Position numbers and translations under genes: made by a program
Part shown: piece by piece, positions 38,401-51,896 of the stretch
How the letters are laid out: every line of letters begins with the position of its first letter
Position numbering within the stretch: position 1 is the stretch's first letter
The notes under the pieces: model-generated
Databases searched by the model: none
The model's input: only the letters and a program-made list of their open reading frames with translations
Told to the model about the DNA's origin: nothing
NCBI RefSeq assembly: GCF_910591885.1
Contig: NC_063274.1
Coordinates: 13,290,164 to 13,354,163, forward strand
Origin: Bombus terrestris
Lineage: Eukaryota > Arthropoda > Insecta > Hymenoptera > Apidae
DNA: 64,000 nt
Reading direction: 5' to 3'

Positions 38401-40805
38401 CGTTCTCTCATTGGCGAGCTAATCCTTTTCGAGGATTCACCCGGCTGACGGACGAGTCACGTGTGATCGAATAATTCATAGTCCGAATTGAAATTAATTA
38501 CATATTTGCTGCTTTATACATGTTCTTTAATTTTTTTATTTAACCAAATATTTAAATTTGTTTTGCAATTTATGAATAATACAGTCACGGTGTGTTTTAT
38601 GAATCAGATTGGAGGAAGATTGGGGAAATTTTAACTGGAACTCTACTTCCAAATTGCAAGATCGTAGATTACTAAATACAAATTGGATATTCTTAGTATC
38701 TTCAGATATAATTTTATTATTTATATTTATTATTTTAAGGTAGTTATTCAAAAGAAAAATCATAAGATAAGAGATTGAACGATATGATTTAAGAGAGAAT
38801 TATTTCAATCATATAAATTGTAATCATTATATCGAATTAAAAAATTTAATTCAATTGTATCATTTTATTAGTCTTATTAAAGTGTACTTTCTCGAGCTGG
38901 AAATAGAATTACAGAATACTTCTTGAACAAAGCTAATATCAAAGAAGTAGTGTGAATTCGCGTTTGATTTTATTCAGAATTAAAAAATGCTGATGTTAAA
39001 AATATTGCGTTCTAGACGGATCTTATTTAAAAATATAATAGCCTAACGTGCGTATATAACTCGTGTTTGATTTCTTCACTTGAGATTAGGGTGCAAACAG
39101 TGGACAATTAAGGATACCGGAAGTCAATATCTTGGACGATAGTCTTTCTTTGAAACCGGTAATGTGGCCATTAGTAGACACTCCTTGTCCTGTTTTGACA
39201 TAAATTTAAACGAACAATTTTTGACATAGTTACCTATTTAACTTGCAAATATCTAAGATGATACTATCACCAATAACAAAACATCAACGTCTTTATAAAG
39301 CATTTGATTAAGATATTTGAACGAATGAAAGGTCGAAAATTTGACTCGTTAAATATAAAAGCAAATGAAATCTTCTGTCTCAAATCGATTGATCTCACGG
39401 TTTTAACGTAGAACGGATTTCTCTTGCAGGTTTCCTTCGTTTGAGCTTCTTCGGTGCACTAATGGAAATGAAATCCCTTAGGATAAAGGCTCCGACAGCA
39501 ACTCCGACAAAGGTGAGTTCAGTCGACCCTAAAACTCAATCTCACCCCCGGCGTTACCTGCTCACGCTCTTGTTCATCGTTTCATTTGATTACAAGAAAA
39601 CATTGAAAATGCCCGACCACGCTAGTCCCTCGTTACAGCGAGTTAATCAACCTATAAATTAATATTATCCGGCCTGTCTTCCTTAATAAGGGAAGATCAA
39701 CGTCGAATAAAACCGGCTACCCTTTCGAAGGGTGATCGAAACCGATAAAAAGTTGAAGTCCACCTTTCCTCAGTGAGAAGTTCGAGGAAAAGAGTTTAAT
39801 TAGTAATTAGACTACCCCCTCGTTCTTTTAAATTGGATTAGATTCTTTTTGGTGAAAAGTCAGATTTTCTTTAAAGATCAATGCGGTTATGAGTACTTAC
39901 TACAGGGTTTATTAATCGATGGTAAATGGTAAAATTATCTTGCGAGAGGAATTCAGCACATTTAACTATTGTAAATTCTAATTTTACATTAAGAGTTATA
40001 ATCCAGATTGAAACATTGGAGATCTCAATCATTTTTACATGATGATTCTCTTCTACAGTTATATCTTGAAATTGAATTCTGTTTATCAACCATGAAGTAA
40101 TAAGCGATTACTGAAATTGATTTACCTAACCGAATAAGAGAAGTGATAATGTGACAGATTAAGTATCGCGTTTCGCAAAATTTTCTGCTACAGTTACGAG
40201 AGAAGTAAACAGAAAACAATTACATATTAGATGTTTGTATTGTTGAAAAGTCGGCGTGTTTAAAACATTCTTTTTGTAACGCGCATGCTCGCTCGTTAAA
40301 CGAAACGAGCATCGCATCCGAGATAATTTAAAGAGCGGAGAAGAAAATGCTAGAAGGCCGAGGATCAGGATAACGATGGTTTACATAAAGCTGCGCGACG
40401 AGAGTTTATGACTCTCAATACGAAGGCGGTTGTTTGCCCGTTTCCGTGTTCTTCTTTCCGCCCCGGTGTCTCAACGGGGGCTTGGAAAAAAGATCCCGAC
40501 AAAGAAGAAAGGAAGACTGCTCGTTAGGATGGCGAGAGCGAAACGAGCAAATAAAACAACGTGGACCGGTACCAGCAGCGAGGAAACAGCGTTCATCGCT
40601 CTTCTTCACGCGCGACTTCCTCCTACGTCATCTCGTTACGTACGAGGAAGAGCAGGTAACGTTCCGCAAAGTGAACGTCGAGGAAAAGACTCCCTTTTTG
40701 CAAATACGGATCGTGCGCTGTCCTTTTACACAGCCCCGTTGTCTTTTCTTTTCTATCTGATTCGTCGACGGGGTCAGACAAAGGAAACGGAGAGAAGGCG
40801 CAACT

Positions 40806-40827
40806 AAAAAAAAAAAAAAAAAAAAAA
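40806..40827 (+). repeat. Poly-A tract, 22 nt
   Basis: Twenty-two A residues in a row. No upstream retroelement body or target duplication was seen, so it is recorded only as a homopolymer. Confidence 0.9.
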
Positions 40828-43800
40828 GAAAATATGAAACGAAAAAGGACAAAAGACAAAAGAACTTTTGATATTTCGAAGTCTCGTTAGTATCAAAAAT
40901 GTCGAAAAATGAAACAATCTCAAGAATATTTGAAATATCGAATTTTTACGTTTATTCGCTGCACGATAGGATACAAAAATAAATGGACAGGTAGTGGAAG
41001 TAAGTATCAATGAAATTCAATGGAGATAGCGGTCCTGTTATATACTTAAGTTTTATATATTATACGTATATCTTTATAGTATGTAGATTATTCAGTAAAT
41101 GATTGAAATTAATATTCACTCTTCTTTTCGTAAATAATCTGTATTTGACGAAATTTCATTACCTATCTATATCCATTGTCTGTCCACTTATTTTGGTCTC
41201 CGATTTCATATTCTGTGTCGCGAATTAATTTTTTCTTCGTTTCTATTCGGGTAAGAAGACGATAGAAGTGGAGGTATCGGCAGCGAAAGACGGTGGAGAA
41301 CTTGCCGCGTAGTATCTGGGAGTAGTTCGACGGTCGCATTGCTTATATTGAATCTGTCGGGTGCAATAAAACAGTCGTTGGCTGGAATGTCGTGTTTCAA
41401 TCGTTCCGCTATTGTGGGACTTGAGAGAGATATGGTACTATGTTCAAATTTTTATACGCCTGTATTTATATGTTTTGCGAGGCACATTGATCACGTAACA
41501 ACCGGTGCATGTATTTTCTTGTAAGTATACCCATGTACATATTATCCTGAAGAACGGGTGGGAGGTTTTTCTCATTTATATGGTTGCGATGGAAATTGAT
41601 AGGTTATACAATGATAAATAACAGAAGCTAATAAAGCAGCCTATTGTTGAGATCAGAGAAAAAAAGAAAGAGAAAAAATGATACTGCTATCTAAAATTTA
41701 TGTCTGGTAGTACAATATACAGGTCAAATTTTTTTTTTTTTTAGAATTTAGATATTTTTCAAATTTATAATATGAAAATATTTTGCACTCTGAGATACAC
41801 GCTATCTTTTTTTTTTAATTTTGCAATAAAATGAAAAACATGCTTCTAGATATCCATGTCAATAAAACATCAACTATTTCTCCCTTTTTCCTGTATCCAA
41901 AAGATTTCCAAAATATTTCATACAATATATAGAAACGTAGATGCCATTTTAAAACTATATTTACATCAATCCAAGAATTTCGATCTCGAATCTTTCGTTG
42001 CTATTTCTAACCATTTATATCTATATCACAAATAAGACTTCCCTTAAATCTATCATTCACATTACCAGTCAACTTCTCCCCATCACCCATCATTTCGAAA
42101 TTATCCTTTCAATTGCAACATTGAATAATCGAAGATGAAACTCTCTCTACACCTATCGATTCCGTAGGTATCGGATCTGTTCGAGGGTTTAACGGTGTTT
42201 CACGAACGATTAAAGGAAAGATCACGGAAGCCTCGTGGCTGTAATTCAAACGCGGTTTATTGTCACGACACGTTGCATGGTAACGTACCCCATAGACTCA
42301 CTCCCCGCTCGTTCTTCCCCCACCGGAAACCATTTGTCCAGCATAGCCACAGAGTGTGTAAACACGTGGAGAAGGGGGTTTGGCCTCTCTCGTACGAGGT
42401 TACGAGGGTGCACCACGGATATGGTGAGGTAAAACCGAGCTGAGGGGTAGGGGGTTGATTTTCGTTGCGGGATGTAGGCGCAGAGACCGGGTGCAGAAAT
42501 CGTGTGGGTTTCTATCCCCGCGGGCTATATCCCCGGAATCAGCTGCCAGATTATTCTATTACCGCGTATCAACATGGGGTTTGTTTAGTCTGAAAACACG
42601 AGCCCGCCACATTGTTTCAGCCAGATAAAGAATTTAACGTCGGGTAATTAAAAGGACTGGCCTCGGGGACAGATCCGTCGAAGGGCCACCAGGACAGTTC
42701 TCTTACCTCGAATATACGTTCCATCGTCTCCGACGGCGTTCTCGCGCCCGTAAATCTCTCCTGGGGACATTTTAAGCCTCCATTTAGTTTCACGACTGTT
42801 CGCCGACGCGATTCCACCGTGGTAATTTATCGTTGCCACGTGCATGTGAGATTGATACCGAGATTGACGGCATATGATGAAGTATCGGTGGAAGTGAACA
42901 CTGCGAAAAGTAACGTCGAATTTCAGACACGATCTTGCTGTTTTATGTCTATTCTAGAATGTAAGGTAAAATTTGAAATTCCCTTTTTGAAGATAAAAGG
43001 AATAATTGAACTTCTTGAAATAGAAAACTTTCGAAATATATATATAAAAGTGTTCTTTAATCTTCTTTAAACGTTTGAATTTTATTACACTAAACTACGT
43101 ATTTGAAAGTATCTTAATGAAATTTTGTAAAATTTTTTATACGTTCAAGTGTAGAAAAATCTGAAACACCTCATTGCGACGTTTGATAATCCGGAAAATT
43201 ACTGTACCAGTCCAGGGTTAAGACGTATTTTATTTGAAATTTTACAAATGTTTCCCTTATAATTACTGATGATACCATGTATTATTTATATCAAAAACTA
43301 CCAGAGATCGAAGACGTTTGGCAGAGTACAGATGATACCTGTTAACGTCGATAGGAAGTGCAGGACTATAATTAAAAGTATATTGATTTCGCCTGTTCGA
43401 ATTACATTTGGAGAGGATCGTATCAATGTAATCGTTCTGCTCAATTTAATTATCGAGGGTTGAAATTTTGTAAATGTTTGCAAACACTCGTGTGAATTCT
43501 GATGGTACGTTTTTCCGCGTATGTGTAATACATGCAGATGTGGATCGTGGGATTCGTTGGAATACACGTGTAGTAGGTAGTTTCGTATGTAGGGATGATG
43601 CACTGTAATAAAAATTTTTTCACGTATAAATCACATGTAATTCTTCGTTATAACGAGCCTAAAACATTTAAAATCTATTATTTTTAAATTATCTATATTT
43701 TTATCTTTAAATTGCATCTAACGAAAGAAAGAGAAGTTACGTATAAAACATAAATTTAATTCTACCTTCCAAAATATAGCGCAACAAACGTTTTACCCAA

Positions 43801-46800
43801 AATTCATATATAAAACATAAATTTAATTCTAGCTTCTATATTGAATATAGTGTTAACTAACGTATTACTCGAAAATCAAACGCGTCACTTCTACATCCAC
43901 TTGATACAATGGTAATAGCATAATAATGTCGCATAACTAACATAAACATTGTTTGATCATTAAGCGTGTCGCACCGTGTGGTAATATTGTTCGCTACTTT
44001 TACATGGCTAACGTAATTACAGCACTTCGATAGCTACAACCCGCTCGAATCGTACGTGATTACGCGCTAACGATTGCTTGTAAATATTTGCCTTAGCAGC
44101 ACATGTATAAATAACGCGAATTACGCGAAAAGTGTTACCATCAGGTTTGATACGAATTTTCGAATTTACATAAACTGTCGTTTGACACAGATATTAAGAC
44201 GTCTACTTGTTGTATTAATCTTGCATCGATTCATCAATATCAGTTAATAAATTATTGTGCAAGAGAATTTCAGAATATTCTAATGCTTATATCTTTCTAA
44301 TTGATATTGACGTTCATCTGTCATAGAATTATCAAAATTATTCAACGAAATGAAAAAAGGAGAAGAAAAAAAAGGAAACGAAACAGAGAGTATATCTGTC
44401 GTTCATGAATGAAGAGTGTCTATGGACACTTTAAAAAAATTTGGTTCCCATTTGAGTGACCGTTTCTCTCGTCGCGGTGAGAACAGACAGAAATTGTCAG
44501 CGGGAAAATAACGAACCGTCAGTCGATTCGTCGCCGCCGAAACAATAACAATCGGCGTGTGCTCGACGATGCAGTAATTAAAATAAAATTAATTGGATTG
44601 GTCGTGTGCGCGTTCCCGTACGGGAACTTTCGAAGGAGATGGCTGTACAGCCGTAGGGGCGTTTTGTGCGTTATTGCATATAATGCACTGTTTATTCTGC
44701 ATTCTCCCTCCACGCCCCTCTTTCGTATACATGCACGTACATATATACGCGGCAATCCGCTTCTTCTCTCCTCTTTGCTCTTCATGAATCTTTCCGGACC
44801 GGATATGTACGGTCCAATCGTTGGATTTAATGGATACGCCTTCGGTTCTGCCATTGTGATCTTCAATTCCTTCCTTTTGCTATTTATATATATTTGCGAT
44901 GTATGGTCTATTAATAGACTGCAAATTTTTATGCATTTTAGGGACGCAGAGATGCATAAAATGTGATTGCTATGAGGTATACGTAATATTTAAAAAATAT
45001 ATAAATCCAAAATAAAACGCTCGGTATAGTGTTCATTGAGTAGAACAAATCTTGAAAATATGAAATTGCATAAATATCTCAAATTTATTAGTATATGTGA
45101 GTTCATGGATCAGATTTGATTGATGGAACCGAAATTTTAAATGGGCAATTTGTAATGGAAGATTGTGCAAAGTAGAAATTAGGTAATTTTGTCGAAATTT
45201 AGTTAAAAGATTCTTGATTTGATTTGTGATAAACAGCGACATTTGACAACCGGATATTGAAAAGCAAATTTCACTAATTAATTCGAACGTATATAGCTTC
45301 AGCGTCACAACAAAATAGTGGAAGGGACACACGAATAAGATATATCCAACCTTTTACTTAAATTCTACCTCGAAGTAATGATATCACGAAATTCTTTATT
45401 ACGACTGCTTATAACAAGATGTTTGTATGTATGGAATAATTAACTCTCTCTCCCTCTCTTTTATTTACCCTTTACTCCGGCAATCTTACTATTTAATTAA
45501 GTCTGCTTCTACAGTTCTGTCACACCATATATATGGAACAGTAAAGTTGGTGCTTCAGCAAAGCAATTATTAATTGGGAACAAATAATATTAATATGCAA
45601 ATGTAGGGGAAACCTGTAGAATAAGTACACGTTAATATCGTGTTTCGAAAGTAATTTAAATACCGATGTTATTGAAATCTGCGTCGACATCGGGAACATT
45701 CGATCCAAGTTCCTTTTTCCCTCGTGTTATCTTGATTCGCAGGTAATTCATACCTACTACGTGGCCACGTCTTCTCGTGGGATAATAATTCATTTCAACC
45801 AGCTTTCGAGATTTAGCCGTATTCAACCGATCGATCCACCTTTTCTCGATGGAACTGTGCGCGAGCTTGGTTCATTAAAATTTCAACGACCGAGTTATCT
45901 TGATCTTTGATTTGCTCGGCGAAACTTTGCTCCACAGTGGAACCTTGCGGGGATCAGGCCGATTTCAGCTTCAAATTCACTTTGACTTCGACTGCTGCTC
46001 GTATTCCCACGGGATACATCGGTGGACCCGTTCGAACCTCTTCTTCTCGTTTTACTAGAAAAATCGAGCAAACGACACTCTGCTCCATTTTCGTTATCTC
46101 GATAGATAGATAGCCGTTAAAGAATATATCTAACTGCACTTAAAGTTCGAGAAGACCACTCCATTTCGACGCTCTGTGTATACGTGTCATTTAGCCAGAG
46201 AAATATTTTCAGTAATTCTATTGATAATTCTTACGTAGTTGTGATTATTTTACTTTTTACTTAGAAATAAAATGTTTTGATTTTGTTTCAAATCTTCTAC
46301 TAAATTCCGTAAATTGATTCGATTGGTTCGATTGTAACTTATTAAATTTTGTTATATTGTAAATAACCTTCTGTGATATTTCATATTATTTTCGCTTTTT
46401 CAGTAGAAAAAGGCGAGTTAATTTCATCATTCATCAATAATTTGTTTAGATAGAAATTTCCTGCTTTGTTAATATAGTCAATTATATTCATATTAAAAAT
46501 ATATTATATTATATCGTAATATTTGCAAAGATTAATTAGTTCACACTTCTTTGTAAATATGTTTATGTAGTAGCGTATTTGGGAAATAATAAAATATCTT
46601 ATTGTTATGTTTTTTAACGGGCAATGTAAATTTATAGCTCGTTGATGTCACGAAACGGTAGTAACTTTTGCTTCTAATTATTAATTGTTACTTGTAAGCG
46701 GAAGTGTATATCTATTCACATACATTTTGAAGTACAAATGTTTTTCTTTAAATGACGGAAATATGTTTCGAAACATTTGCAACAAGAATTATTTGTGGTC

Positions 46801-47686
46801 AATGCATGGGCAGGGCTCTTAAATAATGATCAGAATATTACCCGAAAAGTAAGGTTTCACGTTATTTCCATCGTGTGCCGGCGTAATTTTATAAACACTT
46901 TGAAAATTTTGTGTCACGGTCTGGCTTCGCGCGCTGAGATTGCTTGCCGTTTTAAGGTTTCGTCTACTACGGAGGAAAATAATTACAAAATCACAGAACG
47001 GAACACTTTAAATCTTTCGTCAGCCCTTTTGAGAAGCTGCATTTATTCAGCTTCCCCGGTTGGTTCCGACGTTCCCAAATAGCTATTCATATTTCGGGAA
47101 GTATATTTAAGCGGGAAAAAATGTTTAAGCGCGACGCAATTCCTTCGTTATTAAATAGACTCGCAGAATGCAAGAGAGACAATAAAGCATTTTTATTACA
47201 GTGTTTTTCCCTCTTCCTATTTTCGTCTCCGCTTGCATGTCCATTCGTGTCGAATCGATTGACATATAGAACAAAATTATTTTTCAATTTTTCGCATCGA
47301 AAATACTTTTCGATGACAAATTCAAATTTCATGAGAAAAACGTATGTCACGTGTATAGTCGATGCCGCTTATCACTTGTCAGGTTATATCAAAATATTCT
47401 ATCGAGTCATGGTTAAATTATCTACAAAGATGTAAAAAATGATATAAAAAGAGCTTCAGGATTATCGTTTAATCTTACAAACTAAATTATCGTGAAATAT
47501 TATTCTGCTATTAACGCTAGTTAAAAATGAGTTGACTTAATTTACTTGAGATACAATATCTACAAATTCGGTAAAATCGTGTTAAATTGTCAAGTGCAAA
47601 ATTAAAAGGTGCAAAAGTTGGAAAGTTAAAGTGCAAGAGTTAATAATTCATCGGTAGAGAAGTAAATAAGAAGAAATCGAGGGAAA

Positions 47687-50600
47687 ATGGCCGAGATTGA
47701 ACCGACCGATGAAGATACTACGACCGAATACCTCGATGACACTACAGACATGGAGGTTACGGAGGATACAGAGGGTACAGAAGATACAGAGCGAGAAGGA
47801 AAAGACGAAGAAACTGTAACCGAGGAAGAAACAATAAAGGAAGGAGAGGCTGAAGGTATTGTAGAATATGAAGATGCATCCTCAAAAGTTAGAAAGAAAC
47901 ACGGCAAGAAGAAACTGAAAAGTTGGATGGAGCGATGTATGAGAGAAAAATGGAAATGCGACATGCCGCTTTGGCAACTTTACATGAAAACGTAAGAAAT
48001 GCTGAAGCAACCACTTATTTGTTATACGATTAATGTTTCATGTGACCAGTTTCATAATTTTTTCAGATTTGTAGAAGACTACAAGCAACGAGAGAAGGAT
48101 GATATTTTTAAACATAGAAAGCCTGCTGATCTTAAAAAATTTCCTCGTGTTCAATCGTCGGAAGATCTGCCCACCCATTACAAGTGTTTACCACTTAACC
48201 TTTTCCAGCTGAAGGATCAATCGAAATTGCCTGATAAATTAGATCGATCGACGATGATACGAATCTGGCAGAACATGCGTACAAACATACCTGTCAGTAA
48301 ATAATCGAAGTGTAATTTGTAACATGAATTACGTAGAGATATTTGAGACAAATTGGGCATATTTTGTCAACGATAATTAATAATGATCTTTTGGGATGAA
48401 AATTAATTACAGTGGTCCTGCTCCAGGCAATTATATCACTCATGCAAGACTATTTTTATATATTTTATTAAAATCTTAATGTTCAAATTAGGTATTGTAT
48501 CTTGAATTTTTATTTAAAATTACACTTCATTTGCATATGTAGAACAATCCCAAAATAACGAATAACTAAAAATAAATTATACAAAAATATTCCAATATAA
48601 AAAGATCCTCAATTACGAGTACTTCATTAGGTACACTTCTCCAAATCCGACACAGCGGTAGAGCCACAGATATCAAAGACCGATGACGATAAATGGCCAG
48701 GAATGTGGCCCTGCACGACGAGAGACATGGCAAAAGAATTGCTGGAGAGACGAAGGCAGAAGCGAATGGAACGAAAAGATCTGTTTCCCTGCGATCCGGA
48801 CTATGTACGCGATGGTTTCCAAGATCCGAGCAACGATTATTCCGATCATAAGGAATTAGGTCATGCTCGAATCCCACAATCTTGCCCTCTACCAACCAAG
48901 GAGATGCTAGTCGATCGTGCTGCTGGTGAACAGCACGGTTTAGTAGACGGTGATTACATCATTTTCGAGTTACCCTCGAAAGCTCGGGGAACCAGGATCT
49001 ACGCAGATGTATGTCTTCGGGGGTTGAAGGGTATGCATTTGCCAGAATTGGGAGTTCTACGAGCGCGCAAAAGGACGTGGAAGTTCTGCTTTTATCAGGC
49101 GATCGTTGCTCTTCTAGCTAAGACACAACTGAGGTATCTGTTGAATACATCTCATAAAGCTTAAAGTTTTAGGAGAATTTGCACTTTTGAGATTTAGGAT
49201 CTTTTATTTTCTTTCTTATTAGATGAATCATAGATTACAATTGTATTATAAAAAGATTAAAAAGATTTGTGCGAATGTCTGATTAATTTTTGATAGAAGA
49301 TTAATAATGTAAATTGTATTTGGAATAATTAGAGGTTTAAAGATTTCTTTTTCCTTTTTATTTTTGTTGGATGAACCAGAGATCGCAAGGAAATTGGAAA
49401 GTTTTGTGCGAATATTTTATCAATCGTTGATAAAAGATTCGTAATATGAAGTTTATAACTTCTATTATAAGAATAATCAGAGATATTTCTACGACAAGAG
49501 AAATATTATACAGTAGAACCGTTTCGTATAGAGCATTGTATCTTTAATCTTTCACGCATTAAATTACGTAAATTATAAATTGTCCCTCTATAACATGTAA
49601 TGAATAGATGTATTTTTATAAGATACAAGTATGCCTGGAGCGCGAACATCGATTATGTGTACGATCACGCGTGGTTGCTCTACACCCACATGGGTATGAT
49701 CAATATCAAGGACAAGCAAAGGCTAGACGACATCGTCGTGTACAACTACAAATACAGCATCGAAGTAAGATTGATTCAAGAATTAAACGACGTTCCAATC
49801 GTCACTGATATTCCATGGGATTACGAGGAAAGGAACATGCGACGAAAAATGATCCTGGAACGAAAGGAGCTGATGAACGTTAAACTGGAAATCGGTTCCG
49901 AGAAAATAACCGATGAACAAATAGCGCCAGTTCACAGAGGCATTAAGAGAGTCCAGGAGTGGTTCGACAAACTTAAAGTACGTTATCGTAACTGTATATT
50001 CCGCACCACCCGATTCTCTGTAGCATTTTGGAAGGACAATCTATTCTGGTACTTATACAATCCATATCGATGCGATGAATTCGGCTATTGGGACGATAAC
50101 GGATATGCTTGCATCTTGAAGTTTTGCTCCAAAGAATCTCTTAGAAGACATCTGATGATCCTTCTATTAAGAGCTTACGTTTACACTACTCCAAAACCGA
50201 GCAAGGAGGAACTAGAAAAGAAACCAGAAACTGATACAGCTACAGTGGCTATGGAGCAACCAGTAGCTGCAGAAGATCTTGAAGCTACGGAACCATCGCT
50301 AACCATGGAACAGGTAGAAATTGCAACAGAATCGGGCGTTTCGGAAGAACCCAACGTTGAACGCCAAGCAAGTGGTCCGAACGAATCGGTTCGTACACAG
50401 CCATCAGGAATTAGCTCTGCACAGCAACCAGAAACAGCCGAAGAAGAGGCAGAAGAAAAATTCTTCACAATCCAAATTTTCCACGTGTCCCATCTCTGCT
50501 GCCAGATTCACAATCTTAAATTACTTCAACGAGGTGCACCAAAGCCACCTAAACGCTACGTGAAGAAGAAGACCATTGACGATTGTCCTTTCGATCCTCT

Positions 50601-51594
50601 AGACATGAGAGATCCGTGCACGATCGAGCAAGAGGAAGGTGACCTCAAGGAATCGATCGAAAAACCAACATGGCTGAAACTATACAAGATCACTTGGACA
50701 AAATCACTAGCTGTTCCTCAGAAGAAAAAGGGCAGCAAGGAACTCGGTCTAGGGAAGATGCGCTGGCATCAATACGTTGTAGAAGAATCAAACAAATTAT
50801 TTTCTTTATGGGGTGAGATTCATATCACGGATGGTATGTTCGAGAGAGAAAACCGTGGAATGCAAACGTACGCTTGTTACGTGGTTTGCGCTGGTATGAC
50901 AAGAATTATGGCACCTGAGTATTGGAGTTCGAAGACACTGGACGTGATTGTTATGTGCGGAGACAGATATTACACGCATAGTAAATTAGAAGCAGAATTT
51001 AAATCTACAAAAAATGAGTATAGTCACGTGAATTGTTGGAACAGATATTTGATGAGTCATTTTAAGATCGGCGAGACGATGTTCGAAGCAAAGGTTTTGC
51101 CAGCGATTTGTGGTAGGTTGTACGCGAAATCTGGCAAGTATTTATGGCAATCTTTAGAACAGATGTTCCTCAAGTATAAATTTGGTATTTTAACGTGCGA
51201 AAGCTCCTGTTTAGGCGTGTTTAAATTTTGTGGCGCTTATTATATGTGTGACGTTAACTCTTTGGGTCCGCCGTTGTTTTCGTACGGAGAGGGAGCAGTT
51301 TATCTGTTAAGAGCCACGTATTTTTTGAAATTCATCACGGTTCTAGTGTTGACAATCGGTTCACCGGAATGCAGTCAGTTTGCTCTGAACCCTATCGAAA
51401 TATTGAAGGTCGTCGATGTAGGTCCTTCTGTGTTTCCTGTTGGAAGAGCTGAGAAGAAGGATAGAACTAAAAGAGGTACCAAAGTGGAGTGCCCGTACGA
51501 CGAGGAGAAGAAAAAACAGATGAAAAAGTGGAAGCATAAGAGAGCGGAAACCGCACGAACTATCGATAAATTGTGCTGTAAAGGTGGAGGATGA
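47687..51594 (+). CDS. Uncharacterised two-domain protein, possible papain-like/deubiquitinase-like pseudoenzyme (4 exons, 1001 aa)
   Basis: Exons: 47687-47991, 48067-48292, 48631-49133, 49623-51594 (3006 nt). Not recognised as a named gene. Seen: an acidic N-terminus (about 1-60, rich in Asp, Glu and Thr), a basic segment, then domain A (about 320-530) and domain B (about 755-930), joined by a Glu/Pro/Thr/Ser-rich linker (about 535-625). The two domains share the order: Cys in a helix (C330; C763), W-S, a (G)D/H..LY or GDRYY-(T)H segment, then hydrophobic strand - KD/KF..YY/FW - N or D plus two more residues - G - hydrophobic helix. In the herpesvirus-tegument-like cysteine protease group (Pfam peptidase C76) the matching place is a DSHSR motif with the catalytic His; here it is NPYRC (491-495) and DVNSLG (888-893), without His. 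So it may be a catalytically dead relative; this is inference. The C-terminus is basic. AATAAA at 51787-51792. Confidence 0.72.
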
Positions 51595-51786
51595 TCGTTA
51601 GATTCTTGTTTAATTCCTCTTGTAAAATTTAAATTGTTTACATGTAATACCTACATGCAATCTAGTTCGAACTCTACTTTAGTATTTTTTAGTCTCTTTT
51701 TAGTCTTTAGAATGTGACTTATTTTGATAAAGGTTTTTAGTTTCATTGAAATTATTGTATTTATGTAATCTTCATTTGAGAAGATT

Positions 51787-51792
51787 AATAAA
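51787..51792 (+). terminator. Polyadenylation signal of the two-domain gene
   Basis: AATAAA 193 nt after the stop codon. Confidence 0.5.
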
Positions 51793-51866
51793 GGGATTAT
51801 CATATGTTGTGAATATGTTAAATGGAATTTTTATAAATTAGTAATTTTATGTATTCACTAATTGAA

Positions 51867-51896
51867 TGATAAATCATGATAAATCATGATAAATCA
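51867..51896 (+). repeat. 10-bp minisatellite, three units
   Basis: Three exact head-to-tail copies of tgataaatca. Confidence 0.9.

Larger units (their letters stand above)
34751..47686. other. Gene-poor intergenic DNA, distal part
   Basis: No gene model I can support. GC-richer islands at about 35440-36300, 38000-38470, 40400-40800, 42140-42840 and 44600-44860 alternate with AT-rich DNA. Two islands look exon-like: 39430-39512 on the plus strand (acceptor and donor present) and 37996-38178 on the minus strand (ATG and donor present); see findings. The last 600 bases before 47687 are AT-rich and are the likely promoter and 5' UTR of the next gene. Confidence 0.45.

Noticed and set aside
40430..40810. 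Overlapping 100-125 codon open frames on both strands
   Set aside because: Low-complexity Arg/Lys/Ser-rich products in three frames of a CpG-rich island, ending in a poly-A run; typical of chance frames.
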